Shown here piece after piece: positions 8,218-15,313 of a DNA stretch of 36,366 bases. Location: the IMG/VR virus record IMGVR_UViG_3300037264_001498, positions 1-36,366 of that record; one strand, written 5' to 3'. Below the pieces are notes generated by a model. It made no database searches. It saw only the letters and a program-made list of their open reading frames with translations, and was not told the DNA's origin. Every line of letters starts with the position of its first letter. Positions within the stretch are counted from its first letter, which is position 1. This DNA comes from a virus. A program made the position numbers and the translations under genes.

Positions 8218-8663
8218 TTTACGATCTCCCCGACTGGCTTGTCTTCAATCGGCTGTTCTTCGACCGGCTTCACGTCTGCCTTCGGTTCGTCCACGTCCGT
8301 CCCCGCCAGACTCCATGCCGGATTCCATTTCTTCACAAGTGCCTCCAGGTTCTCACCCGTCGTCTTGTGCGTATCAATCGGCGCTTCCTTGGCGGTCGAG
8401 AGCCACGACGTGAGCGCAGGCTTGGCGACCATCGTGGCCTTCAGTTCGGGGAACCGCTCTTCGGCCTGGCTCACCTGCACGATCTGGATGGCCTTCGTAG
8501 CGGGCAGCGCGGCGATGGCGTCGAGTTGCGCCTTAGTGCCGGAAACCAAGTAAATGCCCCAGTCCTGCTGTTGTGCGCACAGGACGTAGCCGTGGTAGGG
8601 CGTTGCCTCCGCGTCGAGTTCCGGCACGCCGCCTGTGGTGTGGATTAGCGCGAAACATCTCAT
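8214..8663 (-). CDS. Late-operon protein of unknown function
   Basis: This 149-residue protein starts at ATG 8663, five bases after a strong AGGAGG. A longer in-frame form lacks such a site. The first 75 residues (MRCFALIHTTGG....GYVLCAQQQDWGIYLVSGTKAQLDAIAALP) look like a small alpha/beta fold. After a middle helical part the C-terminus is acidic and Lys/Glu/Pro-rich (DEPKADVKPVEEQPIEDKPVGE), probably disordered. It overlaps the zinc-ribbon gene by 4 bases. I do not recognise the family. Its place between the lectin-like surface proteins and the connector genes suggests a virion or assembly role. Confidence 0.75.
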   Translation of the reverse strand: MRCFALIHTTGGVPELDAEATPYHGYVLCAQQQDWGIYLVSGTKAQLDAIAALPATKAIQIVQVSQAEERFPELKATMVAKPALTSWLSTAKEAPIDTHKTTGENLEALVKKWNPAWSLAGTDVDEPKADVKPVEEQPIEDKPVGEIVK

Positions 8664-8671
8664 GCTGCCTC

Positions 8672-9751
8672 CTAAAGTTGGTTGAGGGACTCGAATTCCC
8701 CCAGCGAGCCAGTAGGCCAATCTTCAAAATTCCCGAACTTGTTGCCGCCATACGTGTTGAAGATGCTCACATAGTTCCCCGTCAGCACATTCGTAGTGCC
8801 CGACGCAATCAGCGTTACCACACCCGCGTCGGTTCTGTGGTACAGCCTCCAGGCGTTGCCCATCACATGCAGCCCCAGCCAGTCGTCCGCCGTAAAGCCT
8901 TTCGCTGCCGTGCCCAGAGCCGCATACGCGCCCGCGACACACTCGTCAATCTTGACGTTCGTACCGTCCATGTAGGCGATGATGAAATTGGCAGGCGCAG
9001 CGGGGTTGTCCAAACGTACAGCCAAGCCCCCTTGCGTTCTCGCGACGAGGGTGTTGATCTGCTGCCAGCGGAAGGTATCCGCCCGTCCAGCGTCGATGTT
9101 GGTGAACAGGGAGGAGAGGGTGAGGGTCGCGAGTGACAGATCGTCACCATAGCACGAGAAACTGGTATCGGAACCATATGCCCGCTTGATCCCCCAAGTG
9201 GGATTTGCCGAGGTGTTGCGTACCACTACTCGGTATTGTGTCCACGTTGTGCCCGGTGCGACCGGGTTGAGGTTCGTGAGGTCGCGGTGAAACGAAATGA
9301 ACTTACTAGCGGCAGCGTAGAACCATCCCGTCATCATCGCCCAAACCCCGGCTCCAACGGCTGGGGCTTGGCTAATGGCGGCATAGTTGCCAAGTGCGTC
9401 TATATCGAACCGAACAGAGTATGTTCCGCCATGTTTGACGGTGTCCTCTCGGTTTATTGAACTGGTGCCCTCTTTTCCCTCAGTCCAACTCGTCAGGTTG
9501 GTTGCGCTGTCCCAATTTTCCAGGCCACCATCCGTCAGTTTTTCTGTAGCCGTCGGCGTCCCCACTGCCTTGTTCCCGCTGACCACCCACACCCCAGCGT
9601 CGTACACCCACACCTTCCCCGACCCGCCATTGGCCTCGGCGTGACCCAAGCCGTCAGTTGACCCCAGCGCACCGTCGGCGCGGACGAACGAGTCCGAGCA
9701 AATCGGAGCATTAAGTATCAAAGACGCGGGGATTTTGATTCCCTTACCCAT
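8672..9751 (-). CDS. LamG-like virion protein with a nested carbohydrate-binding-like domain
   Basis: This 359-residue protein starts at ATG 9751, eight bases after GGAGG. Residues 18-68 (CSDSFVRADGALGSTDG... to ...WVVSGNKAVG) and about 210-346 (VDLDNP-like LAVRLDNPAAPANFIIAYM... NFEDWP) look like the two parts of one concanavalin/laminin-G sandwich. Between them, residues about 71-207 begin TDGGLENWDS and contain HGGTYSVRFD and YGDDLSLA, the pattern of a CBM4/9-type carbohydrate-binding module. This suggests a glycan-binding domain inserted into a loop of the larger sandwich. It is probably a virion surface protein that contacts host polysaccharide. The domain calls are from sequence patterns; the receptor is unknown. 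Confidence 0.65.
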   Translation of the reverse strand: MGKGIKIPASLILNAPICSDSFVRADGALGSTDGLGHAEANGGSGKVWVYDAGVWVVSGNKAVGTPTATEKLTDGGLENWDSATNLTSWTEGKEGTSSINREDTVKHGGTYSVRFDIDALGNYAAISQAPAVGAGVWAMMTGWFYAAASKFISFHRDLTNLNPVAPGTTWTQYRVVVRNTSANPTWGIKRAYGSDTSFSCYGDDLSLATLTLSSLFTNIDAGRADTFRWQQINTLVARTQGGLAVRLDNPAAPANFIIAYMDGTNVKIDECVAGAYAALGTAAKGFTADDWLGLHVMGNAWRLYHRTDAGVVTLIASGTTNVLTGNYVSIFNTYGGNKFGNFEDWPTGSLGEFESLNQL

Positions 9752-9896
9752 TTGACAAACCTCCGACCCGATGCGAGAACTCAAGGCAACGGGACAATGG
9801 ACGAATGTAGCACTTGGCGCACGCTATGGTGTCAGCGCCGTGCTTGTCGGGCTGATTGTGCGGAACCTTGCGTGGGTCAACCAACGGTGAACACAC
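9744..9896 (-). CDS. Possible small protein bridging two virion genes
   Basis: A 50-codon frame opens at GTG 9896, eight bases after GGGAG, and ends with a TAA that overlaps the next ATG by 8 bases (ATGGGTAA). It fills the 125-base space between the two LamG-like genes and has a CAKC pair near residue 26. The overlap pattern matches other couplings in this operon. The start codon is not ATG and there is no recognisable family, so it may be a chance frame. Confidence 0.35.
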   Translation of the reverse strand: MCSPLVDPRKVPHNQPDKHGADTIACAKCYIRPLSRCLEFSHRVGGLSNG

Positions 9897-10464
9897 TTGT
9901 CGCACTCCCAACGCCAACGGCGGGATACGCTGCCGCTGTACCCACTGTGGTCATAAAAAGAAGCGACCACTTGCTGAATGCACCCCCGCGTATGTACCAG
10001 AACGTGCCCGTCCCCCGCATGGTAGAGATAACCTCATAGGGCACGGCAGTATAGGCTCCAACGGCAAAGGCCGTGCCGCCATTCGCGACGATATTGAGCA
10101 CGCCAGCCGCTGCGAAGCTCAGATAGTCGGTGATTGCCCCAGACGTGTTCGCATCCCAGCCCAGATTGATGATGCCGTTCGTGTCCGATGGCGTGACGCG
10201 CCAATACAGCGTTCGCCCAGCCGTGCGTGCCTGCAACTCGTACCGCACTGCATCATTGACAGCTGCGCCCGTGGCAAAGTTCAGGACGCCGCCGATGGTG
10301 CTGATTTTCCCGTTTGAGTCCACGACCGTCCGCACGCCGGGTCCTGGCTCTGCGTTCGTACCGTTCACTGAACCGGCACCTCGCGCCGTCGTGAACTCGT
10401 CGTTTAGGAGGTACGCGACGGTCGGGATGCTCAGCCTCGCCACAGATGGTCGAATCTCAGGCAT
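9877..10464 (-). CDS. LamG-like beta-sandwich virion protein
   Basis: This 195-residue protein starts at ATG 10464, overlapping the preceding small frame by 8 bases. It begins MPEIRPSVARLSIPTV and then reads LLNDEFTTARGAGSVNGTNAEPGPG, followed by strands with VLNFATG, RTLYWRVTPSD, TGTFWYIRGGAFSKWSLLF. This is a full concanavalin-like lectin sandwich. The opening DxF..A.G...S.G matches the start of the next protein (8672-9751), so the two are probably paralogues. The end (SVFTVG) is abrupt compared with the longer neighbour. It is likely displayed on the capsid or tail. Glycan binding is possible but not shown. Confidence 0.65.
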   Translation of the reverse strand: MPEIRPSVARLSIPTVAYLLNDEFTTARGAGSVNGTNAEPGPGVRTVVDSNGKISTIGGVLNFATGAAVNDAVRYELQARTAGRTLYWRVTPSDTNGIINLGWDANTSGAITDYLSFAAAGVLNIVANGGTAFAVGAYTAVPYEVISTMRGTGTFWYIRGGAFSKWSLLFMTTVGTAAAYPAVGVGSATSVFTVG

Positions 10465-10558
10465 CGCTCACCCCCAGGCTGCCCGTCAGCGGGCGCATCA
10501 TCCCGCCCAGGGCAAAGTCGCAGAGACGCAGGATGCTCGTGGACGGACGCTGGATCAT
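10457..10558 (-). CDS. Short 33-residue peptide downstream of the modification cassette
   Basis: A frame of 33 codons starts at ATG 10558 with a very good ribosome site (GGGAGGAG ending two bases before ATG). It ends in TGA overlapping the next ATG by 8 bases. The peptide begins MIQRPSTSILRLCDFALGG, with one Cys and no hydrophobic anchor. A 12-codon frame (10593-10555) links it to the glycosyltransferase stop by ATGA overlaps on both sides. The peptide may only couple translation, or it may be a small virion part or a substrate of the enzymes upstream. No family is recognised. Confidence 0.45.
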   Translation of the reverse strand: MIQRPSTSILRLCDFALGGMMRPLTGSLGVSDA

Positions 10559-10592
10559 GGCTCCTCCCGCTCGACGTGCGCCGTGTGCAGCA

Positions 10593-11567
10593 TCAGCCCC
10601 TCACCAGCGTCCCGTAGAACGCCTCGTACTCCCTGCCCATGCGCTCCAGCGTGCACTGCTCCGCCGCCCACGCCCTGGCGTTGTGCCCATACACAGCGCG
10701 CACCCCTGCATCATCCACCAGCGCCTGCAGCGCCCGCGCCAGCGCCTCCGGCTCTCGCGGCGGCACCAACACGCCCCGTGGCGGCTCGCCCGTGAGCTGC
10801 GCCCGTGGCCCACACACGTCCGACGCGATGCAGGCGAGTCCGCATGCCATCGCCTCGGTCAGGCACAGCCCCCACGTTTCCTCGTAGCAGCTCGGAAAGA
10901 CAAAGACGTCGGATTGGCGCAGCTCGTCCCGCACCTGCTGCCTCGGCACGTGCGCCACCAGTGATGCGTTGAACCCAGTCAGCTTCAGCGCCGCCTTCAA
11001 CACGTGCATGCCCTTGGTCGGGTACTCCGGCCAGGCGCTCGTGGTCACGATGCGCACGCCCTCATGCCTATCCGGGCTGGGCGAAAAGAACTCGGTATCG
11101 ATTCCGTGCGGGATCACCGCGTCCACCCGCAGGCCGTGCCGCCTGTAGATGTCGGCGGTGTGTTCGTTGAACGCCACCACCGGCGACGCGTTCACGACCG
11201 GCAGCACCGACGCATCCGCGGGCCTGCCGTTGCAGTCCCCGTCACACCGACCCCTGACCGCCGCGCACGGCTGGTCGCCCTCCCGGAGTAGCATCCGCCC
11301 CGAGCAGAACGGCCAGTAGTCGTGCAGGCTCAGACAGTGCGGGATGCCCGCCTTTTGCGCCCACTGAAGCGGCGTCAGGTTCCAGCCCACGTGGATCGTG
11401 TGAAAGTGGATGATGTCCGGCTTGAACTGCGCATACCCGCGTATCGGGTCCAGGAACTCCAGCCTGACCTCGTGCCCGAGCCGCGTCAGCGCCTCCGCCT
11501 GGTCGCGGATCGCCGACTCCGCGCCCCCGCCCTGGCCCGGGTTGTAGTGAGCGACGAGAATCTTCAT
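10593..11567 (-). CDS. Glycosyltransferase family 4 (cassette gene 4)
   Basis: This 324-residue protein starts at ATG 11567 (MKILVAHYNPGQGGGAES), overlapping the radical SAM stop by ATGA. A longer in-frame reading upstream has no support. The N-terminal Rossmann half has FKPDIIHFHTIH and HDYWPFC with a cluster of Cys (88, 101, 108, 112), seen in some GT4 enzymes. IPHGID at 152-157 starts the C-terminal half. The GT4 signature E-x7-E is E230 to E238 (EETWGLCLTE), which contacts the nucleotide-sugar. It would transfer a sugar with retention, probably in the cytoplasm. The acceptor may be a virion protein, a glycan or a peptide. It is the last gene of the cassette before the surface proteins. 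Confidence 0.88.
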   Translation of the reverse strand: MKILVAHYNPGQGGGAESAIRDQAEALTRLGHEVRLEFLDPIRGYAQFKPDIIHFHTIHVGWNLTPLQWAQKAGIPHCLSLHDYWPFCSGRMLLREGDQPCAAVRGRCDGDCNGRPADASVLPVVNASPVVAFNEHTADIYRRHGLRVDAVIPHGIDTEFFSPSPDRHEGVRIVTTSAWPEYPTKGMHVLKAALKLTGFNASLVAHVPRQQVRDELRQSDVFVFPSCYEETWGLCLTEAMACGLACIASDVCGPRAQLTGEPPRGVLVPPREPEALARALQALVDDAGVRAVYGHNARAWAAEQCTLERMGREYEAFYGTLVRG

Positions 11568-12355
11568 GCAGGCCTCGCCTGAATCTGCCACATATCGCCC
11601 GCCTGGTGCAGTTGCGGCAGCACGTAATAGTCCACACAGTTGAGGGTGCACGGCTGCGGCTTGCGGCTCACGTCCACCGTCCCATCCAACCAGTTGCCCA
11701 GGCTCGTCTCCGCCCAGAATGGCGACCTCAGCGTCGTCAGGCACGGCCACGCCTCGCCGTCCGGCGCCACCGTCAGGTGATTCACCCCGCCCTGGCACAG
11801 CAGGCCCTGCGCGAGCTTCTGGTCTAGATTGTCCATCCGCTCATGCGGCGAGACCGCGAACGGGATCCGCCGGACGCGCATCCACTCAATCACGCCCTGG
11901 CTCTGCTCCACGTTCGTTCCCACGTCGACCACGTTCGGCCCCACCGTGTAGCCCGCCTGCATCAGCATCTGCACCGTCGTCTTCCACCGCTGCTCGTAGC
12001 CACGCCAGCGCCCGACGCACTCCGGGTGCCAGCTCACATTGATGCTCACGAGGTTGCGCAGGCTGATCTCGCAAAGTCGCTCCAACTGGTCGAACGCCAG
12101 CCCGTTCGTGCTCAGCCCAAAGCGCGTCGTCGTGCAGGCACGGATCAGCTCCGGGATCCACGGCAGCAGCATCGGCTCGCCGCCAGCAATGTCGACCGTC
12201 TGCGGCTTGTCCCTCTGGATCGCCCGTACCCAATCGTCCAGCGTTCGCTCCGTCGCGTGCACCAGCTCCGGTCGCTGCAGCACCGTCTGCCGCACCCAGC
12301 AGTAGCTACACGCGTTCTGGCACCGCCAGGTCGGATTGATCAGATAGTGGCTCAT
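11564..12355 (-). CDS. Radical SAM enzyme with SPASM-like C-terminus (cassette gene 3)
   Basis: This 263-residue protein carries the radical SAM cluster motif C12-x3-C16-x2-C19 (CQNACSYC), AGGEPML at 57-63 for SAM binding, and a C-terminal set of cysteines (C187, C205, C236, C240). The last group resembles a SPASM or twitch auxiliary cluster, common in enzymes that modify peptides or proteins. The chemistry would begin with reductive cleavage of SAM to a 5'-deoxyadenosyl radical. The start ATG 12355 lies 7 bases after the stop of the B12-type gene, and the stop overlaps the next glycosyltransferase. The radical SAM identity is firm; the substrate is unknown. A ferredoxin or flavodoxin from the host would have to supply electrons. 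Confidence 0.88.
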   Translation of the reverse strand: MSHYLINPTWRCQNACSYCWVRQTVLQRPELVHATERTLDDWVRAIQRDKPQTVDIAGGEPMLLPWIPELIRACTTTRFGLSTNGLAFDQLERLCEISLRNLVSINVSWHPECVGRWRGYEQRWKTTVQMLMQAGYTVGPNVVDVGTNVEQSQGVIEWMRVRRIPFAVSPHERMDNLDQKLAQGLLCQGGVNHLTVAPDGEAWPCLTTLRSPFWAETSLGNWLDGTVDVSRKPQPCTLNCVDYYVLPQLHQAGDMWQIQARPA

Positions 12356-12362
12356 ATGGCCG

Positions 12363-13613
12363 TCACGCTGCCACTTCCAATCGCATCTTCCACTGCCGGA
12401 TCTGGTTGCGCGTCAGCCACGGCGTCGGCGCGAATGCCTGTGCCATCTGCGGCCCGCTTTCCGGCGCGTCCACCAGCCAGCCCCCCGCCTTTGCCAGCTC
12501 CCACAGCTTCGTTCCCGGCTCCGGCGTGCACACCGTCACCTGTCGCCACTGCACGAGGCCTCCACGCGCGGCCTCTTCCAGCCGCCCTTCCGTGTACGCC
12601 AGATCCGCTTCCGTTTCCTGGTAGTTTCCCACCATCAGGAACAGCCAGTTCCCGATCCCCACTTCCTTCGCCAGCCTCAGCGTGTGCCAAATGTCCGCCT
12701 CCGTCGTCCCCTTCTGGATCGCATCCAGAACCGCTTCGCTGAACGACTCCACCCCCCACATGATCGCCCGGCACCCGGCGCGGTGCATGGCCTCGAGCAC
12801 GTCCCGCGTCAGCTTGGTCGTGCATCGTCCCTGGCACTTCCACGTCAGGTCCAGCGGCGCCACCGCCGAGCAGGCCGCGGTGAGCCACGCGTTCTGCTTG
12901 CCGCCCAGCCCCACGAGCTCATCGTCGTACACAAACACCGACTTGACGCCCATCGTCTTCAGAATGCCCATGTCCTGGGCGATGGCCTCGACCGGCCGGT
13001 AGCGGATGCGCTGGTGGCCGAACACCGGGTTCCCACAGAAGATGCACGAGTGCGGGCAGCCCCGGCTCCACATCGCAATGCCCTCCGGATGCCCGACCTT
13101 GGGCAGGTTGCCGTAGTACGACGTCGGCTTGGGCTCATGCTTCGACCACATCGGCCCCGGAATCAGCTCAATCGGCATGGGCTTGCCCGCGACGATCCCG
13201 CGCTCGCAGCCCCCAAACACCGCTGCCACGTTGCCCTCGCACTCGCCCACCACCACCGCGTCCGCGCCCAGCTCCATCACCGACTCTGGCGCCACGGTCG
13301 CGTGCGGCCCGCCCACCACGATCCGGCGGTCGAACCCAATCTGCCGCAGGCTCGCGATCACGTCCCCGACCCCGCGCCGGTTGTGCGTCGTGCACGTGAG
13401 CCCCACCGCATCCGGCCAGCGCTCCCGTTGCGTGCCGTAGGCCGCGCGCAGTCCCGCCGGCGTCGCCCCCATGGCCTCGAGATCCCACACCTCAGCCGTG
13501 TGCCCGGCCCGCTCCAGCACCGCGGCCAGAATCGGAAGGCCGAGTGCGGGGTTCATGCGATAGTGCACATTGGCGTAGTGATGAACCATCGGATTCAAGA
13601 GCTGGATCTTCAC
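12363..13613 (-). CDS. B12-binding domain radical SAM enzyme (cassette gene 2)
   Basis: This 416-residue protein starts at GTG 13613 (MKIQLLNP), which overlaps the stop of the upstream glycosyltransferase by four bases (GTGA). A much longer frame through the upstream gene is an artefact. Residues 1-140 form a cobalamin-binding Rossmann-like domain with VVGGPHATVAPE and GADAVVVGECE. The radical SAM domain follows, with C186-x3-C190-x2-C193 (CPHSCIFC), and a VESFSE segment further on. This is the class-B architecture, whose known members methylate unactivated carbons or rearrange substrates during the making of sugars, lipids and natural products. There is no DxHxxG motif, which is normal for this class. 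The substrate is not evident. Confidence 0.88.
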   Translation of the reverse strand: MKIQLLNPMVHHYANVHYRMNPALGLPILAAVLERAGHTAEVWDLEAMGATPAGLRAAYGTQRERWPDAVGLTCTTHNRRGVGDVIASLRQIGFDRRIVVGGPHATVAPESVMELGADAVVVGECEGNVAAVFGGCERGIVAGKPMPIELIPGPMWSKHEPKPTSYYGNLPKVGHPEGIAMWSRGCPHSCIFCGNPVFGHQRIRYRPVEAIAQDMGILKTMGVKSVFVYDDELVGLGGKQNAWLTAACSAVAPLDLTWKCQGRCTTKLTRDVLEAMHRAGCRAIMWGVESFSEAVLDAIQKGTTEADIWHTLRLAKEVGIGNWLFLMVGNYQETEADLAYTEGRLEEAARGGLVQWRQVTVCTPEPGTKLWELAKAGGWLVDAPESGPQMAQAFAPTPWLTRNQIRQWKMRLEVAA

Positions 13614-14785
13614 GCCGTCGCCGCCTTCAGGTCGACCATCTGCAGCTCGCCGCCCACGTGCACGTTCGCGTCGATCTCTTCCAGCACCGGCTTCCAGTAC
13701 GTCTGCGCCACGCGGTCGGCATCGTACGCCAGGGCGCCATCGCGGGCGCGCTCGCGGTTCCTGGGCCAGTCCTTCTGCATCCACGCCGCTTCGAGGGACT
13801 GCTCGATCTCCGGGATGTTCGGCACAAACTGCCATGCCGCCTGCGGCGTCCAGAACGGCTGCCCCTTGACCTTCCAGCCCGCGAACGTCAGCTCCGGCAT
13901 GGCCGTGTTGTCGCCCACGATCACCGGCGTCCCGCAGGCCTGCGCCTCGACAATCGGGATGCCAAACCCCTCGCCGTAGCTCGGGTTCAGCAGCACGTTC
14001 GCCGCGTTGTACACGTTCACCATGAACGCATCCGGATACCCGATGGTGGTATAGTACGGGTCGGCCAGCATCACCGACTTGTCCGGGACCTTGAGTTGCT
14101 GCAGGAGCTCGGGGATGTTGACGCCCTGCATCTCCGGCGTCGGCCACGTGTGCAGGTACAGCAGCGAGTCCGGATGCCGCTCGACGAACTGCTTCCACGC
14201 CCACAGCACCTCTGGGAACGCCTTTCGGCTCGGCGCGCCCTTGTTCGCAGCGACCATGATGGCAATGAACGCCGTCTCGCTCCACTTCAGCGCCTTCCGG
14301 CAGGCCTCGCGCTCCAGCGGGCGATAGACCTTGGTGTCCACGCCGTGCGGCACATAGCGCGGGTCGAACCCGGCCTCTTTCAGCTTCGCCTCTCCAAACT
14401 TGGAGTAGGCGATCGGCTGCCATGCGGGAGCCAGCGCCGCCTTGACCGGCAGCGGGCAGGGATCGTGGTCAATCGGCAGCCACGGGCACCACCTGACCCG
14501 GCTCGTGACCTCCGGGCTCAGCACCCACGCGTCCATGAGCGTGATCACGATGTCCGACTTGCTGTGCACCGCGTGGGCCGCCAGGATGTCGTTGCCCCAC
14601 GGGTTCATGCCAGACGGCAAGCACTTGGTCTTGTCGTCCAGGTTCAGCACGCCGCCTGCGAGTCCATAGAAGTTGCTCAGCGTGACCTCGTGCCCCAGCG
14701 CCTGGATGCGCGGCACGAATAGCTTGGTCTGGTTGCCGTAGCCCGTGCTGGCCCAAGGTGCGTTGCTGTGCCACAGAATCTTCAT
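13610..14785 (-). CDS. Glycosyltransferase family 4 (cassette gene 1)
   Basis: This 391-residue protein starts at ATG 14785 (MKILWHSNAPWASTGYGNQT) after a GGAGGG ribosome site. It has the GT-B fold landmarks: a glycine-rich N-terminal loop, VPHGVD at 145-150, and the E-x7-E motif E272 to E280 (GEGFGIPIVE) followed by ACGTPVIVG. The sequence NPSYGEGFGIPIVEA is typical of retaining GT4 enzymes that use nucleotide sugars. It is the first gene of a four-gene block that also holds two radical SAM enzymes and a second GT4. Its stop overlaps the next start. The two transferases are clearly different (not recent duplicates), so they may act in sequence on one acceptor. Confidence 0.9.
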   Translation of the reverse strand: MKILWHSNAPWASTGYGNQTKLFVPRIQALGHEVTLSNFYGLAGGVLNLDDKTKCLPSGMNPWGNDILAAHAVHSKSDIVITLMDAWVLSPEVTSRVRWCPWLPIDHDPCPLPVKAALAPAWQPIAYSKFGEAKLKEAGFDPRYVPHGVDTKVYRPLEREACRKALKWSETAFIAIMVAANKGAPSRKAFPEVLWAWKQFVERHPDSLLYLHTWPTPEMQGVNIPELLQQLKVPDKSVMLADPYYTTIGYPDAFMVNVYNAANVLLNPSYGEGFGIPIVEAQACGTPVIVGDNTAMPELTFAGWKVKGQPFWTPQAAWQFVPNIPEIEQSLEAAWMQKDWPRNRERARDGALAYDADRVAQTYWKPVLEEIDANVHVGGELQMVDLKAATA

Positions 14786-14815
14786 GCTCCCTCCTCTGCA
14801 TGAACAGCCTCCACG

Positions 14816-14873
14816 AGCGGCTGGCAGGGGGCGGAGGCCTCCCCTCTTCGGTTGCGCAACCTAGCCAGCCGCT
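14816..14873 (-). other. Predicted three-way-junction RNA element
   Basis: In the 98-base space before the cassette the outer arms AGCGGCTGGC and GCCAGCCGCT (10 bases, perfect) enclose two further palindromes, GGTTGCGCAACC (14850-14861) and GGAGGCCTCC (14833-14842). The transcript can fold into a three-way junction. No T run follows, so it is not an ordinary terminator. It could mark RNA processing, protect an RNA end or slow translation between the head genes and the cassette. Structure is read by hand. Confidence 0.55.
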
Positions 14874-14883
14874 TCACCATTGC

Positions 14884-15297
14884 CTACGCTCCGACGCCGT
14901 GCACGTACTCAAAGTGCACGCTGAACGGATGCGCCACCGTGCCGGTCTCGTCATAGTCCACGACCAGCCACTGCCCCGCGGTCATCGTGCCCTCGCTGAT
15001 CACCAGCGGGTACAGCGTCGCCACGGCCCAGCCCGGCGCCGTCCCGGTCGCCACGATCGCCGTCCCGAGCTGCACCGCCATCGCCGTCTCCGCCGTGCCC
15101 GACGTGCCGCCGTTGAACAGGCCCACCTGGAAGTAGTTCGCGCTGCCGGCGGCAAGGGTCACATGCGGCACCACCCACGCCCGGAGAATCTCGATCTTCG
15201 AGACCTCCGCCGGCACTCGCCAGATCGGGATCGCCGCGTCTGCCGTCGGATCGCTCAGGCAGACGGTTACGGACTTCACATTGTCATAGTTGAACAT
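14884..15297 (-). CDS. Possible capsid decoration / head protein
   Basis: This 137-residue protein lies just after the capsid gene, with the ribosome site GGGAGGTGAG before ATG 15297 (MFNYDNVKSVTVCL). It is strand-rich (IEILRAWVVPHVTLAAGS, GLFNGG, PFSVHFEYVHG) with low charge. Genes at this place often encode capsid decoration or head-completion proteins. It is followed by the three-way-junction element and the modification cassette, so it could itself be a target of the cassette. I do not recognise a specific family. Confidence 0.6.
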   Translation of the reverse strand: MFNYDNVKSVTVCLSDPTADAAIPIWRVPAEVSKIEILRAWVVPHVTLAAGSANYFQVGLFNGGTSGTAETAMAVQLGTAIVATGTAPGWAVATLYPLVISEGTMTAGQWLVVDYDETGTVAHPFSVHFEYVHGVGA

Positions 15298-15313
15298 GTT
15301 GTCTCACCTCCCC

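Noticed and set aside
9752-9876. A promoter before the CBM-containing gene
   Set aside because: TTGACC and TGCTACATT occur, but no pair has acceptable spacing.
12363-14423. A single 686-residue reading that covers part of the glycosyltransferase and the B12-type enzyme
   Set aside because: The first 270 residues are out-of-frame shadow of the glycosyltransferase; the true start is GTG 13613 with a GTGA overlap.
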